From the NCBI GenBank assembly GCA_964035545.1, contig OZ037765.1:32425004-32489003 (forward strand): a stretch of 64,000 nucleotides of DNA. The letters are read 5' to 3'. A program made the translations under genes and the position numbers. Below the pieces are notes generated by a model. That model searched no databases. It was not told the origin of the DNA and saw only the letters and a program-made list of their open reading frames with translations. Below, piece after piece: positions 1 to 14,303 of the stretch. Source of the stretch: Bugula neritina. Its lineage: Eukaryota; Bryozoa; Gymnolaemata; Cheilostomatida; Bugulidae. Within the stretch, counting starts at the first letter, position 1, and each line of letters starts with the position of its first letter.

Positions 1-31
1 GAAAATCCATGTATTATTACTCTTATTTTAG

Positions 32-75
32 TTGAAGAAGCTGATTATATGCTTATATCTGTTTCTTTCCTCTGA
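32..75 (+). CDS. Last coding exon of an upstream (off-window) copy of the tandem PAN/SSW-domain gene
   Basis: A TAG acceptor at 29-31 is followed by 44 nt encoding (x)EEADYMLISVSFL and a TGA stop. The intact copies to the right end in an exon of the same length, phase and sequence type (EADYMTISVSFL or EADCMMISVSFL), so this is the 3' end of a gene that starts left of the window. It is closest to the orphan exon at 14304-14347, and the roughly 2.5 kb after each of them are also homologous. Confidence 0.7.
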
Positions 76-2555
76 AATGTGATCAGCACTTTTTGTGACA
101 CACCTGGGCACACCTGAGCACACCTGAGCATACCTGGACACACCTAAGCATACCTGAGCACACCTGGGTGCACCTTAGCTTACCTGAACAGACCTGGGGT
201 GGTTTATATAATGAATTTTGGACACTAGAGTTGTCTTCACTTAGCTGTTGCTATAGCACTAATCATTAGCAACTTGTAGCAAGCTAAGTGCAAGTATACT
301 AATGATAGAAGTGGGTGTCACCTTTAACCACCCCAACTTTAGTTAGACAATTCCTTAGAATTATGCTAAATTTCTAAATGATCCTAATATACTTTATTAG
401 TATCTTTGATATAAGAAACAATTATTGTTAATTATGAATAGGAATTACTAGAGATCTAGTTTATTATAACTAATAACCAATTGTTGTATGTATGCATTGT
501 CATAGAGTACTTCTTTAAGTGCATACTTATTACTGTGTGTGTGTCTGTTTTTTATTTCTGTGTAAAATATAATAAAGCTAGTATCTTTACGATAGTACAA
601 GTGGCATGTTGCTGCGCTTCATCAACGACTTGCATAAAATTTGATATATATTGCATATAAATATATATTATATTACATATTATATATTATGTGCTATATA
701 TCTTATGTATTATTTGCTATATATTACATATTACTTACTATATACTATATAATACATTTTAATATTATGGACTATATATTATAACACATTATATGTTATT
801 TGCTATAGATTATATATGACTTATTATATACACTATAGATTACATAATATACATTATTTATTATAATATATCACACATTATATATTATGTACTACATATT
901 GTATATTATATATAATATAGTATATATGTTGTGTATCAAATATGATATAATGTACCTTGGTGGTATTATAGAAAAAAGTTTTAGTGGAGCTAACCGGTGA
1001 AGGTCATTTAGTATCTCAATTTCTAATCAGATGCAAAAACACATTAACATAACCATAACCCGCGAGAACAGTTTGAAAGTCTTACAAATAAGCAGAACTT
1101 TAATATATGCAGGATATGCAATTTCTGTTATAGCATTGAACTTATAATTAGTTCAACAACATATATATAATATATATATATTAAAGTTTCGTTGAAAGAC
1201 ATGTTTGCTGTTTGAATTTGTATATGCAAAGCCTTAGGGAAATCCCGTGAGCTCCTATTTATCTGAATTTTATTGTCAGTTCATATGAATATATAAATAT
1301 TATCTTGCATGTCTCTCGACATTTTATTCTTATCTGTGAAAGTGAAGCTATGCAATATTCATCATTACATTATACATGATCAATAACATTATGTTATATA
1401 TCATGTGTCACGCAGTACGTATCTTGCACAGTCTAGTGGGTTCATAACACGGTGGGTACAGGTTTAAATGTAGCAGTAAGGGTGCTTTGTGATAAAATTA
1501 TGTATATAACTGATATTATATTTTCATGGTATAGGATTGACAAATAAGTTTTATTATGTTAGATAGCTGAGTATAGCACAGATAGAGTAGAATTAGCTGT
1601 GTACAGGTTAAAATTATTAGCTATCCAGCTTTCATAGCTCTTTTTCTGAAAGCTTTTAAAGTTTTTTTTTCAGAAATTTTTTACAGCTTTTTCTCTAAAG
1701 GTTTGTATAGTAAAAGTTGTATAATACTTGAAACAACAGCAAGTAAAAACATGAGAAGAGTAATAGATCTTGCAAGTATGTATTTGAGAATTATGGCTGC
1801 ATGGAATAGCAGATTTAGCTATTTAAGTTTACATTCTATATCGATTGTGACTTTATAAATGTTATTAACTCTTTCACTTGTGTGCATTAATAAACATTTG
1901 CATTTTAAAAACAAAATTATTCATTTTAATGCCATTTGAATAAACTTCAACAGCTTAATTAATTATGACTAAAACTGAAAAAGATATAAAGATCTGAGCA
2001 GATTTTTGTGTTATCAAGTGACCATGTATATTCAAAATGAAAACATTTGAAATAGGATTTGATCTAGTGCTTATAAAATATGAATCCAAATGACATCTTT
2101 ATTATAGTTATATAATATATACTAAGGTTTATAAGAAATCTGTATAAATAAACTATCTTTTATCTTTTTGCAATGTGTTCAGGTATATACTTACTTACAC
2201 AGTCGCACTGTTTTAAAACTTTGAAAGTATAATGAATTGCATCTGAGTTATTACTCCCATAAACTGATTAGTATAACTCTTTTTTTTAGAACATTATATT
2301 TTATGAATACTATCTTTTTCAATTTGCTACTGTGCATTTATTTATAGCTAGTTTCTCCACTTGCTCCTTACAACACCTATCATAGATTTTACCAAAAGCT
2401 TTTAGGATATGATATTAAGTTGAAAATATTTTAATATATTGGATTACCTATAATAAGCTAAACTTTCTTTCTTGTTGCTGACATAACTGTTTTTGCTTTA
2501 TATTTTGTAGCAGATTTGTTTCTGTTTTAGTATATATCAGATCTTTAATGACATC
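76..2555. other. Intergenic spacer, duplicated at 14348-16589
   Basis: No gene is visible. Positions 98-200 are a degenerate roughly 10 bp repeat of the cacacctggg/cacacctgag type, and 640-960 is very AT-rich (tatat-type) sequence. The whole spacer lines up colinearly with 14348-16589, with landmarks such as the shared aacaattattgttaattatg block. This shows the tandem duplication unit includes intergenic DNA. An acceptor-like ttttgtag at about 2505-2512, just before the next ATG, suggests a non-coding 5' exon upstream. Confidence 0.6.
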
Positions 2556-5500
2556 ATGAAGGTAGTAGCAGTCTGCTGCGTATTGATATTTGGACTGAGT
2601 GTTATCAACAGTTCTCTATTCAACTCAACTTTCTACAGAAGACAGTATGTAGACTCAGACTATGACAAACCTGATGGAGCACAACTAATTCTCAGTAAAC
2701 TTTCAAACAGAGTAGTAAGTATCTGATGAAACATTAAACATTTTTTTCTTTTTTAGAATACTTTAAAATGCAGCAAGGAAAAAAAATACGTAAGACTTTA
2801 TTGTTTTATTTTTAAACTTCACTAAGTATTATTAAATATAAATATTATTTTAAATATGAAATGAGATTATAACAGCTACTCACACGAAAGCCACTTTGTG
2901 CTTCTTAGTAGTTATGTTGCATTTTATAATCATAGAGTAGAAATATACAAATATACATTGCATATTTCCGTAGCTATAAAATCATCAAACAATTATTATG
3001 TTTACAGCTAAGATGTGCAACGGAGTGCTTAGAAAATATAAACTGCCGGGTAGCAAAGTTTGACAACTCTGAATGTAGCCTGTATTCCATGACAAATGTA
3101 GCCTACAAGCTACCAAATGTCACGCAACTAAATTCCATCTCCAAATCAGAACATGTTTTGCTGTGGCAATGTAAGTTATAATCTATCTATTTAATTATGA
3201 TTCATTTTTCACTAATTTCCTCTATATTCAAGTTTAAAATATTTATTATATAGTTTTCCTACACTATTGCTATTCACATCTATAATATGCTACATCGTTT
3301 CTAAAAAATATCATTATAAAATATGAAAGCAAGAAAAAAGTTATTGATTTCCAAATTAACCAATTTATAATGCATGAGCTCCATTGAATACAGAGGTATA
3401 TAATCCTGATATATCATGGGTTCTATTATTTTTCTATGTCTTGTTGAAGGAAATCTGCTTTAATTTCAGATTATAATATTATGTTTAAGTCAATATAACT
3501 GCCCTCCCATATACAGCTGTTTTTAATCAACAGATCCAAAATGTTCTGAGTTGGAAGATGCCAGAGTTATACTGAATGTCTTCATAACTGATGGAAGGAA
3601 GAATAGTCCTAGTAGTAAGACAGTAGGTAATATAAATGATGGCATGAGCTGTTACCAGATGTGTTCTGCAGAGTATGGAGTAAACTGTGAATATGTGAGG
3701 TGAGAAAATACTGTAACATGGTTATTTATAAACTGACATTAATGCAGTCTATTCATTGTAAATAGCTGTTGCTATATGTTGCTATATTATTATGTTGCTG
3801 CGTTATTATATCCTTATAATATAATAGTATTATTTAATCATATTATCATTTAGTTATTGTTTCAAGTTGCTATATTTTCATATCAATATGTTATTGTATG
3901 ATGGTGTTTTAAATATGACCTTTATTATTATTAAATTTATTTATTGTAATCTATTATTAAATTTATTTATTGCAATTCATTTATTTATTAAGTGTTGACA
4001 TGTTAGGCTGTAATGAGATTTGTGTTGGAAAAAAATGCATAGTTATATTATCTGTAGCTTAAGGTTTCAACATATGTTGTGTTTTCATAAGTTTTACTTT
4101 GGATTATTGATTACTCAAGTTTGAAATGCCCTCAAGCCTTTGTCTAATGAAAAAACCTGAAAAAATTATATAATTTATGCTCCATATTCTACAAATTCTA
4201 CTAATAATTTCTATAGAACCGATTTCCATGACTTAATATACAGCCTGTACCTATATAAGTAGTTAAAAGTTAAGTAAGACTGAGAATATAGCAAGGAAGC
4301 ATACACATGAAGGTGCACCAAAAAGCATGAAAAAATTATGTAAGCACATATATGTACTGATTGCATGGTGTGTTTTGTGCTGATGTGATATCAATAGAAT
4401 GTGACACAGTTTCAGTCATTTCTCTCACGATTTTTCTTTAGTGTACAAAAAAGGGAATAAATAATTCAACAATTCTGGACTGCAATACTCTCAAGGGTTA
4501 TGGCATTTATTGGCCAATTATTGAAAATTTTAAGTGCAGATAGCATACTACAACTAAAATAGCTGTCCTTTGAAGACAGTTGCTATAAACATTTAAATAA
4601 ACAAAACATGATCATCTTCAAAAGAAAGTTGTCTCTATAGCATAGGAAGTTTTAATTTGAGTCTGAAATATAATGCCATATGAGACTTTTCTATATTTAC
4701 AGTTACAATCCAGAAACTAGGACATGTGTAATGAGCTCAGAGAGCTTCTACTCTAGTTGGACAGGAAGTGAAGAGGTTCATGGTGCTGTGTCTTGTTACA
4801 GACATCATGCAGGTATGAGAAACTTCTTACCAAGTAGATTTAAGTATAGATTGTCTGTTAGATTTATTTATCAAATTTTTCATGAAACACAAGCAAAAGA
4901 AGTTATATAATGCTGAAATTTTATCATAACTTTTTAACCATAATATGCAATTATAATATGAATGTATTATTTTCTCAACCACTATTTAACTCAATTTAGC
5001 TGATGCTGAAACATGAATTTATTTTCAACTCTCTTTATCCCTCTACTATTTGATATTGACTACCAGATGAATGGAAGACAGTCTACAGGAGACCAAAGTA
5101 TGTTTCTTCTGGTTACACTAATGAGGTGACTGGGCCATGGTTTGACAAATCCTACTATCATGAGGAAATCTCTGAGGATGAAGTGGTGGAGTCAGCAGGG
5201 GGTAGCATGACTATACTGAAGAGTGAGATGGTGGGGTTGTGGGAACATATGAACATATCCCAGGTTATAAGTTGGAAAATATCAAAGAAACTAATTGAAA
5301 CTCTTGTTTAATAGAAGGTTCTTTAATTGTCAACTATGCTTGCATGTATTAAGCAATTTTCATTTCCTTCTACAGGTGAGAGTGAGTCTCTATAAATCAG
5401 GAACAGAAGTGAAGTATCTACTATTTAATGGAGTAAACACCAACATAGAGACTTGGTATACTTTCTCTCTCTTAGCCAACTCATCTTGGAGTGACTTTAA

Positions 5501-8500
5501 GCCTGATTCCCCTCCTCCCCTTTACCTTGATTGGTGGTATGATTTTAGGTAAGTGAAAAGAGTTTAGATAGATAACTACACTAAACTTACTTAATTCTAC
5601 TTATTCACTGCTTAAAGTTAATTCAGTTTGAATTCTACAAGTCGAATTAGTAATAGGTAATCTACTTAATACTGCTGCTGACATGTTACTCAGTGAATTA
5701 CATATGTGTTATATCTACTTTACTTCCATGTTACTGTATAATGTGGCGTCCTAAATAAGCTTCACTACAGCCAAAAAGTGGAGATGAGAATTCGGCTCTG
5801 TCTTCAATTCATAAGCAGTAGCCCAAACAAAACCAGTAGCAGTATATTATATACTCAACGTACTAACAAAAAGCCTGTACTTCAACAAAACAGAGAAGCA
5901 ATTTTTAAAAGTAAGGCTGTACATTAATTTAGAGGAGGTTTTTCACCTACATAAAAATTACTCACATAGGTTCATTATATATATAGCCACCATTCTTGTG
6001 AGAACCTCTGATGAAAGGTATTAATTTGGAAGAAGACTAGGGATTTATTTAGATAGGGCACAGGAGAAATTATGACTTGATACTCTTTCTAACACCACTA
6101 ATGACCGTTACTGCCTGGGGTTCGAACCCATGATTTTGTGTTTACTAAGCTAAACGATATAATCCCTAGACCACGGCTGTTCTCCTTTTTCTTTCACATA
6201 TCTAACAGTTATAGAAACTATTTTAGGGGTGCAAAAAGCACGTCCAGAGATATGTATATTGCCAAGTCACAGACTGGCTGTAGCAATGATCTCTTTTGGA
6301 TTACTTTAATACAAAATCAGATTGATCCCTTCTGCAGTTATGAAAAAAACATTCCGTTATCTAATATCCCGAAATTATACTACGCTCCTGGAGACAGTGC
6401 TTCTACTGGATCAGGCAGTGAGTACATCCACTCCTTGAAAGTTGATTTTTGACACAAACCATTAATTTGGCTTGCATAACTTAGAAACTTGATAATTTAG
6501 TATAGTTTACCCTAACCGCAACATCATTTAACTGTTTTCTATCAGATTTCTTCTATTTTAATAAAAAATAAGATCTATACTGAATCTGCTTTTCATTTAG
6601 AAAAATAAATGCTATGCTATATAAGAGGTGAAAGCCCTGCTATAAATATAATTTATAGCATCATAAGCAAAAATAAATTAATATTCAAAAAAATTAAACT
6701 GCTATTCCCAGTTCATTTCAGACAAAAACTTGAGATTTACTAAATCCATCGAGAAAAATGTGTATAAACAAATATATATAAGAAGCAAAGAACAAAAGTA
6801 CTAATAAAGACATTTTAAACAACACACACACATATACACACAGACACACACACATATACACACACAGACAGACACAGACACACACACAACGCACAACACA
6901 GCACACACACACACACGGCACACAGCACATGCAGCACACAGCACACAGCACACAGCACACAGCACACAGCACACAGCACACAGCACACAGCACACAGCAC
7001 ACAGCACACAGCACACAGCACACAGCACACAGCACACAGCACACACACACACACATGCACACAGCACACACACAGCACACAGCACACAACACACAACACA
7101 CTCCATTATCAAATAGCAATTTAGAGTGAAATATAATTACGATATTTAAATTGTAAAACTCATCTCAAATACTGCTGTCTTATAACTCAATATCTCAGTA
7201 ATTTCCCACTATTTTGCTGACACACTATAAAAAATGTGATTTTATCATGAAAAATCTTTCTTTTATTAACTGAAACAGTTTTGTAGTCTGATTAATAAGA
7301 TTTTGTCTTCAATTAATTTTTAATACAAATAATAGTTTGTTGGAAATATTAAAGCAAAATACAGCAATGTGGGTTGTGATTGCAATTTATTCCATCAATT
7401 GAAGATAATTATATTTCTAGAAATCAACAAGCCTTTCTCTAAGTGTTATAATGGTATGCTTGATGGTGTGTGACAGGGTGGTGCTGACTTGTAATGTTTT
7501 ACAAGTTGATTTATTTGGTACAACTACTACACAGAGAGAAATATTAGTGCAGCTCGTGCACTAAAGTTGTTCGCAGCGCCTTTTATTGTCGTTATAGCCT
7601 GCACCACACCTCAAATAGTTGTTAGACCTGCACTTATTTTGATAAAATTGAAAATTCATCAGATTAGTGTAAGCTGAACAATATTTGGTTGTAGCTCTGA
7701 AACCACTTAGTTGTTCAGTCACCACTACTTTTCATCATTATTATGTAACCATCATCACTAGATCTGAATGAGGCTAACTGGTGATTGATGGGAGCAGAAA
7801 GTGAGATCAATGCTACAACTAAATATGTTTAAACAAAATTTTTATTTACATAAGAATCATGGAACCATTGGCAGTTGTTCACCTAACAACATTATTCGTT
7901 CACATGTGCACCAACGATGATCACAAAGCTTTATAGGAATTGCTAGGATAGAGTGCACACTCAAGTTGAACCCTACATTTGGGTCAATCCAAATAGTGCT
8001 TCCCAGTTGGATGCCATTTATACATTTTACGTGCAATTTATTTGAATACTATTGAAATATATGTATATTTAAATAAATTTAAAATATTTTCAAATAGCTT
8101 GCTACCAGACTGATATTAAACATTGCCCCACCCTGTTTATCAAAAACTAAGGCTGCAGTTGAATTTATTAACAAAGAAATTCCAACTGCACATATCTCTT
8201 CTATGGGCAGTTTAGGCTTCACTAGTCAATTCTATTCATGGAAAGGAAAGCCAACTAATTTAAAATGTGTGTAAAAGAGAGATCAGGAAGATGCACCATT
8301 AAACTCCCATGTACTCAGTTATTAGCAAATGTGTTTCAAACAAGAAGCCTAAAATTAACAATGAAACAAGCCACTGAATAGTCGGATCAGGCGAACCACT
8401 TCAAAAGCCTAAGTAAGTTGTGTAAGCTATCTGGTGGAACAAAAGAAAATGTTGCATAACAGAGCTATAGTACAGAAATATTTAAATTGTAATTCAATGG

Positions 8501-11394
8501 GGAGAACCTGGCTTACTGAGCAATGACAGAACATAGCAAACGTTATTACATAACAGCACATAGTTTTCAGTCAGGTCTATTGACAGAAGAAATATTCTGC
8601 CGGCATAGTGAACACCAGAAGCTCAGACTAAGAGGTTGTGCTTTGAGATTCAGTGAATTTGTGCTTCCAAACAACCTCACAACATAGAAGACATTGAATC
8701 ATTTAATCAGATGGGTAAAGATTGCAGTTACCTCTTAGAGATAGAAGATGATCACTTTCTTTCAGGGTTTGGAACTGAAGTTGTCATTGCAGCAAAAGGT
8801 AAGCTCAATCATTTGCTTAGTTGTCATTTGATATCACAATGACAGTATGACTATTGCTGTAGACAGTTAATTAATTTTGTGCAACTATAACTTTGAAGAC
8901 CACATTGACTGATATTTCCCAAACTACTCTATTCTTACAACAATTTGATTCGAGTTTTCCTGTAACCATCTATTTCCAAAAAATTAGCGTTTATTTCCAC
9001 TTCACCTTCTAGCAATTTGTGCTAAATTCACTAATTTGAAGTCCCCCCCCATTGTAGAAGTATTGTTAATAATGCAGTTAAGCAGCCTACAAGTAGTTAT
9101 CGGCCTTAAGCAGCTGCCAAGTTAGCTTCTTGTTTTATACTTTATAGCTAAGTACCAAAATGTCAAAATTAGTGGTGAGTTGGCAAAGTTGATAAATACA
9201 AAACATTTTTTATAAACTTCCGCACCACCAATTTATTCTTTTATTTATCTTTGCACAGCACAACTAAATATAAAAACATGTTTAAGTAGCAATATTTTTC
9301 TTGGTAGTACTTTATTTGTTGTTTAATTTATAGACATACTGAAACTTACCTGTTATCTCAATATGAGGGGTCTATATAAAATGCTGACTCTAGCTTAAAT
9401 TGTGGTTCTCTGACATTTTGAGATATTTTTGCAGAGAAGCTTCTATTAACTAAACTAATTATGCCCAACAGCTCTTGCATTTGTAATTAAGAAAGAAGTA
9501 AAATAAAATGATCCAAAATTGTTACTAAATTTTGATAAGCTCAAACTGACCCAAACACTACGCAACATAATGATCATAAGTTTGCCAAAGCCTGTACAGT
9601 TATTCAGTTATTATGATGACACTGAAATTATGCTGAGAGATTTATAGCTAGCGTTGTTGATACTATTAGTTTTGGCCTTAGACTTCAGCTTCTACAAAGT
9701 TGAACTTAATTTATTTACGTTGCTTGTGTTGTATATCTTAACGCATTTTTACTGTTCATACTAATACAAGTTTTAATTTTAAACAACTTTTATCTTTTGT
9801 TGTAGATCCCATAACATTTTTCAAGAACATGCACTTAAAGATGCTGAATAGGAGCACAAAAAAGAATTTGACCGCCACAGAACTTTGAATCATGCTGAGA
9901 CTTTCAGCCTGCAAGCAGACGCACTCACCACTACATTACAAGCTTCACTGGGTGCTCTCCACACTACACCTCACCCACTTCTCAAGAACCCAGCTGCCCT
10001 TTTTATACTACTCCTTCAGGCTTCCCTGGCCACTCAACTCCTCTTGGAGTACTACCACACTTTACTAACTGCTGGAATTAGTTATACAACTTCCCCCTCC
10101 CCCCTCCCGTACTTGGGTTACTATCACGGACCTCGGACTTGCACACAGGTGTGTTAACCATTACACACCACAACTGCTTGTTTATCGCTACACTACAGAG
10201 CAAGAATGTAATGACAGACACTATGGTCTTAGCAGGTTCTGCTAATATTGAGAAAAGTTAACTGAATTTAAAGTCGTAGAAAAATTCTGCAAATGTTCAT
10301 TTTCATGTTTTTTTCTTATTTTAATTTTTAAAAGTTATTTTTTTTGCATTTCTTATATTCAACTATTATATACAATAAAATCCACATTACTATACTCTCA
10401 TACTGGTTAGAAGTTATATTAAGTTAGTTCAGAATGATCAGAAATAATTTTTTGCAGAAGCTTATTTCCAACAAACATTAGAGCAGCATGGAACATTTAT
10501 AAGTTCAGCATTGAATATAAGTTAGTAAAACATTGAGCATAACTAAGATCACCATTGAACATAAATAAGATTATCATTAAACATATATAATATCACTATT
10601 GAGAATAAATAAGATCACCGTTGAACATATATAAGCTCACCATTGAACATATATAAGATCAACACTGAACATATATTAGATAACCACTGAACATATATTA
10701 GATAACCACTGAACTTATATTAGATCACTATTGAACATAACTTGGCTCATTGTGATAAATACAAAGAATCAACTTCACAACTCTTTATATCACCATTGAT
10801 CTAACATACTATTCACTGTGAACAGTACCTGACACTAATTTCTATTCACTGCTGGTCAATTTAGGGATCCAAAAAACGAGAGGTTTTAGTTGTCAGCTAA
10901 TGTTCACTCTAACACTAATATTTCTCTCTGTGTATGAATATAAAATGATAATAACACCTTAATTGGAATCTAGCAACTAAATATTAACTAACTCTTTAGC
11001 AATAACTACACAAACATTATATATAGATGCTGACTATGACAATAATAAGGAAATGCATGATTCACATAGAAGTCATATATCTACTAATTATAGCTAATAA
11101 GATGCAAACTCTATGTGACATTATAACACTGAGAAAACTATATGCTTCAGTTTTGTGTTAAATACTTTACCAGTAAACATAAAACACATCTTACACTATA
11201 ACGAAACTCACAGTTTTATTGCATATGCTTATAGCTTGCACTTACATAGGCTATCAGTAGATTTTCTTTATATGAAGAGCTTTTTTCTAATGGGCCTAGA
11301 AGCTGCAGTTATGGTTTCCAACAACTTTATTTCTATTGTATACTTTGTAGTGCAAGAAGCTGATTATGTCGTATTTTGGGTGTCTTTCCTCTGA
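2556..11394 (+). CDS. Tandem copy 1: secreted PAN/apple-like plus SSW-domain protein, 400 aa, 8 coding exons
   Basis: Coding exons: 2556-2714, 3008-3170, 3534-3699, 4703-4812, 5067-5263, 5376-5548, 6227-6417, 11351-11394. All phases fit and the sum is 1203 nt. Residues 1-20 (MKVVAVCCVLIFGLSVINSS) are a signal peptide. Exon 2 has a Cys pattern of the PAN/apple kind (CATECLENINCRVAKF then ECSLYSM). Exons 3-4 hold a second such module (SCYQMCSAEYGVNCEYV, NPETRTCVMSS). Exons 5-7 form a C-terminal domain marked by GPWFD, VRVSLYKSG, LLFNGVNTNIETWYTFSLL, SSWSDF, RDMYIAKSQTGCSNDLFW and IPKLYYAPGD. I recall similar FNG/SSW/GC-x-ND proteins in molluscs and other lophotrochozoans but know no function or Pfam name. 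The ATG follows the same context as in copy 2. An AATAAA lies 20 nt after the stop (11414-11419). The last intron is 4.9 kb. Secreted location is inferred from the signal peptide and the lack of a membrane segment. Confidence 0.8.
5997..6184 (-). repeat. tRNA-derived SINE, family A, in copy 1 intron 6
   Basis: Read on the minus strand it begins with a tRNA-like head (ccgtggtctagggatta, then ggttcgaacccc-type box B) followed by the body shared with the copies at 23795, 30804, 50063 and 56098 (agaacctctgatgaaag, ggcacaggagaaattatgac). It ends only 42 nt before exon 7 of the host gene. Copy 2 has a family A SINE at another place in the same intron, so the two insertions are independent. Confidence 0.75.
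6821..7108. repeat. (CA)n / 7-bp cacacag minisatellite
   Basis: Copy 1 intron 7 contains CA-rich sequence with an array of the heptamer cacacag from about 6934 to 7050. It is open in several frames on both strands, which produces long Cys/Val or His/Thr/Gln translations that have no gene character. Confidence 0.9.
7120..10480. other. Large intron 7 of copy 1: repeat remnants, no gene
   Basis: I see no intact exon. Positions 7474-8135 are bounded by short inverted ends (cagggtggtgc and gccccaccctg) and could be an old hAT-like element, but no 8-bp target duplication is visible. Positions 8697-8803 read as an open stretch (ESFNQMGKDCSYLLEIEDD-like) followed by a GTAAGC donor-like site. It has no partner exon and I do not recognise it. 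Positions 9885-10157 are open but low complexity. Confidence 0.4.
10108..10180 (-). repeat. tRNA-like SINE fragment, family B
   Basis: The minus strand reads gttgtggtgtgtaatggtta, then an anticodon-arm-like segment and gaggtccgtg. This resembles the D-arm of eukaryotic tRNA-Gln/Glu (tggtgtaatggttag) and the better preserved tRNA-like sequence at 39443-39516. There is no intact T-arm, so it is not a functional tRNA. Confidence 0.45.
10490..10745. repeat. Degenerate ~22-25 bp tandem repeat (caccattgaacatatataagat type)
   Basis: About ten imperfect units with the core 'attgaacataTATA-aga-tcac' follow each other in copy 1 intron 7. The units differ by substitutions and one or two base indels, which indicates an old array. 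Confidence 0.75.
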
Positions 11395-12643
11395 TATGGA
11401 AATCGTCACAAAGAATAAAATTTGCACCTATTTAAAAGCAGAAATTTGCTTTGAAACTTTTATGGTTTTGCTATGACTTGCTATACATAAGTCTTTTTGT
11501 TTTTTGATGATTTCTAAGTTTGGTTAACTAAATACCTTAAATATTTATCTAAATGTAATACTATTAAACCACTAAGTTTTACAAAATAATTGTAAAGCTA
11601 TCAACTATATTTCTAGCTTATGGCACAAAATGTATGACAAATTATTGGTGATATATAGCTAGCTTTGTTATGTTAATCAAGCAAGTTTTTAATATATGAA
11701 TCAATACTTGTTATAATAAACCTATAATATTAGAGTATATAATATGATATGGTTAATATATTATACAGGAAAAGCTTCAACAATTTTAGTAAATACTTTT
11801 GAAAATAAAGTACTGTTTCATGAAGCAATGTATGCTTTGTCTCTTCAGTCGTTATACTATACCAAACTCTTTATATCTCTTGTAATCAATAATCATAAAT
11901 TCAGCTTTTATTAAACTTTTAGAATAGAAAAGTCCTCAATAGGGTGAAAGCTTATAGCAAAATAACTGAAGTGGGTCATTCATTCTCTTACTGTAACTTT
12001 TTTGAAAAATATCTGAATCTTTAATGCAGCAGAAACATTGAAAAAACTTTTCATTGACTTTAGTCTATAACACTGTTTGAAATTTTTTTTGTTATTATGG
12101 GCATAGAATTTTCATAAATTTGATAAATAAATTGGGACTATTGGAGAAGCAAAATTGTTGTGCATACTTCTGTGGCATCTCATGTATATTAACAACATAG
12201 GCTTCTATAAAAAATAATATAATATGCAGTATATAAAAATACTACCTATAATGATATAAATTATATACATATAATATGATATATATTACACATAATTATA
12301 TAGTCTCAAAAAAATATTACCAACAAGAATATTATATAGATACTAAAAATACTAAAGATACAAATTAAGCAAATGGTTATATATAACAATTATTGGAACA
12401 AACATATTCTGCATTAACATATTTTTGTTGACCCAAAGCATTTATGGGCAAAGAAAGCACATAATTTTACTAAATTGGACTGCGTACATGCTAATATAAA
12501 CTTTAAATAGTCTTTTTAGTAATAGTTTGGGAATATTTGATGAGTGTTTGAACAAATGGAAGCTTTTGTATGATTTCTGTTGCTTATAATATTATTATAA
12601 TAATAATATTATATATATCCTGCTACCCTAACAGGACAAAGCA

Positions 12644-12953
<310 letters not shown>

Positions 12954-13197
12954 CAAATGTATTTCTAGAAACCACAACACATTTTTCCATTGCTACTAAA
13001 GTTAAAAGAATGACTTTTATGAGCGCCAATACTAGTACCAGGCTAAATGAAAAGAGTTGATAACTCCAAAGGTAAGCATTAACAGCACCGTACTTGGTTA
13101 AATCTTAAAATGTTAAAATCTCAGAACCTGCATGTATTTTATAACCGATGAGAGCTAACAGCCATCCAATCCTATGAATCATGTTTTACCTACAAAA

Positions 13198-13372
13198 TAA
13201 AAAACTAGCGAAAGTTTATAGTCGCTTCCTCTGTGAGAAACTTTTGATAGACAAGTTTTTTTAAAGAAGGCTAAGTACTTACTCAGATGTGACACAGGAG
13301 CAATTATAACTGAATGCTCTTCCTAACATTACCTTAATGGCCTTTATTGGGATTTGATTCAAATTAAAAAAA
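13198..13372 (-). repeat. Truncated SINE, family A
   Basis: The sequence shares the body of the other copies (aaaactagcgaaagtttatag, gacacaggagcaattataac, tgctcttcctaaca) but stops at 'gggatttgattcaaat' before the tRNA-like box A. It is therefore missing the promoter head. Confidence 0.65.
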
Positions 13373-14303
13373 CAACAGAAGTTTGTCAGCAAAAAGCTCA
13401 TTTACATGCAATAATATATTTGTTATTGTTGCTTGGATATTATTTTTTGCTAAATTATGAAGTTGTGTTCTAATACAACATATAATTTTAGAAAGTTAGA
13501 AAACATACTGTTTAGCTGTCATCAGTTAAATAATTTTTTATAACTACTTCATTTTTTGTAGTACAACTTTTTAATGCTAGGTAAATAATCAACTTATTCT
13601 ATTATAATTTTTAGTTTGCAATCCATTTTTGATGAGGGTACAAATAAGTATTGCATAGCAAGAAAATATATGTTCTTTTACTTTACTAGTATATGTAAAA
13701 CTTTTAGTTTTTAGCATTTTTTAATCTAGAAACTTTATTGTTTTATTGGCTTTTCAATCTTTTTTAAGATTATCATCACTGACCGATAAAGTTTTGATGA
13801 AATTAGTATAAGAAGATAATGTGCAGCCTAGAAATAATGACTGAAAAAATATTTTGATTATTATATAAAATATTACTTTTGGAGTTTAAAATTATACATC
13901 AAATTTTATATCTAATACTTGAAACTAGGAGCATATAAGCTTAAATATAATATATATTTTATATTGCCACTGCATCTAATTATTTTTGCTTTTTCTTCAT
14001 TACAAATAACAATGACTTTTCACCATAATGAGGGTATTTCCCAAACCCAAAACCTGGGTATTTTCCCAAATTGTTTTGTAGTCCAATTAATTAGAGGAGA
14101 AATTTCTATTTATAGAAGCTTCTTTACTATATTCAAATATAGCAAACAATCAGACGTAAAGCTAAATAATTTATTGTATGCTTTACGTTATTTTACTTTA
14201 CTTTTTCATACTCTAAAAGTGATAGAACTGTTTAGATATGATTTCCTTTATATTTCATCAAGCAATGGAGGAACATGCATGTATTATTACTCTTATTTTA
14301 AAG

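Noticed and set aside
98-200. CRISPR-like direct repeats (cacacctggg units)
   Set aside because: Units are adjacent without spacers and vary in sequence. This is a minisatellite in animal DNA.
6718-7129. Long overlapping open frames on both strands across the cacacag array
   Set aside because: They are translations of a simple repeat (Cys/Val or His/Thr/Gln only) inside an intron and have no coding character.
7474-8135. hAT-type transposon bounded by cagggtgg/ccaccctg
   Set aside because: The inverted ends are short, no 8-bp target duplication is visible and no transposase remains, so I mention it only as a possibility.
9885-10157. 90-residue Leu/Thr-rich open frame in copy 1 intron 7
   Set aside because: There is no counterpart in copies 2 or 3, no splice support, and its end overlaps a tRNA-like SINE fragment.
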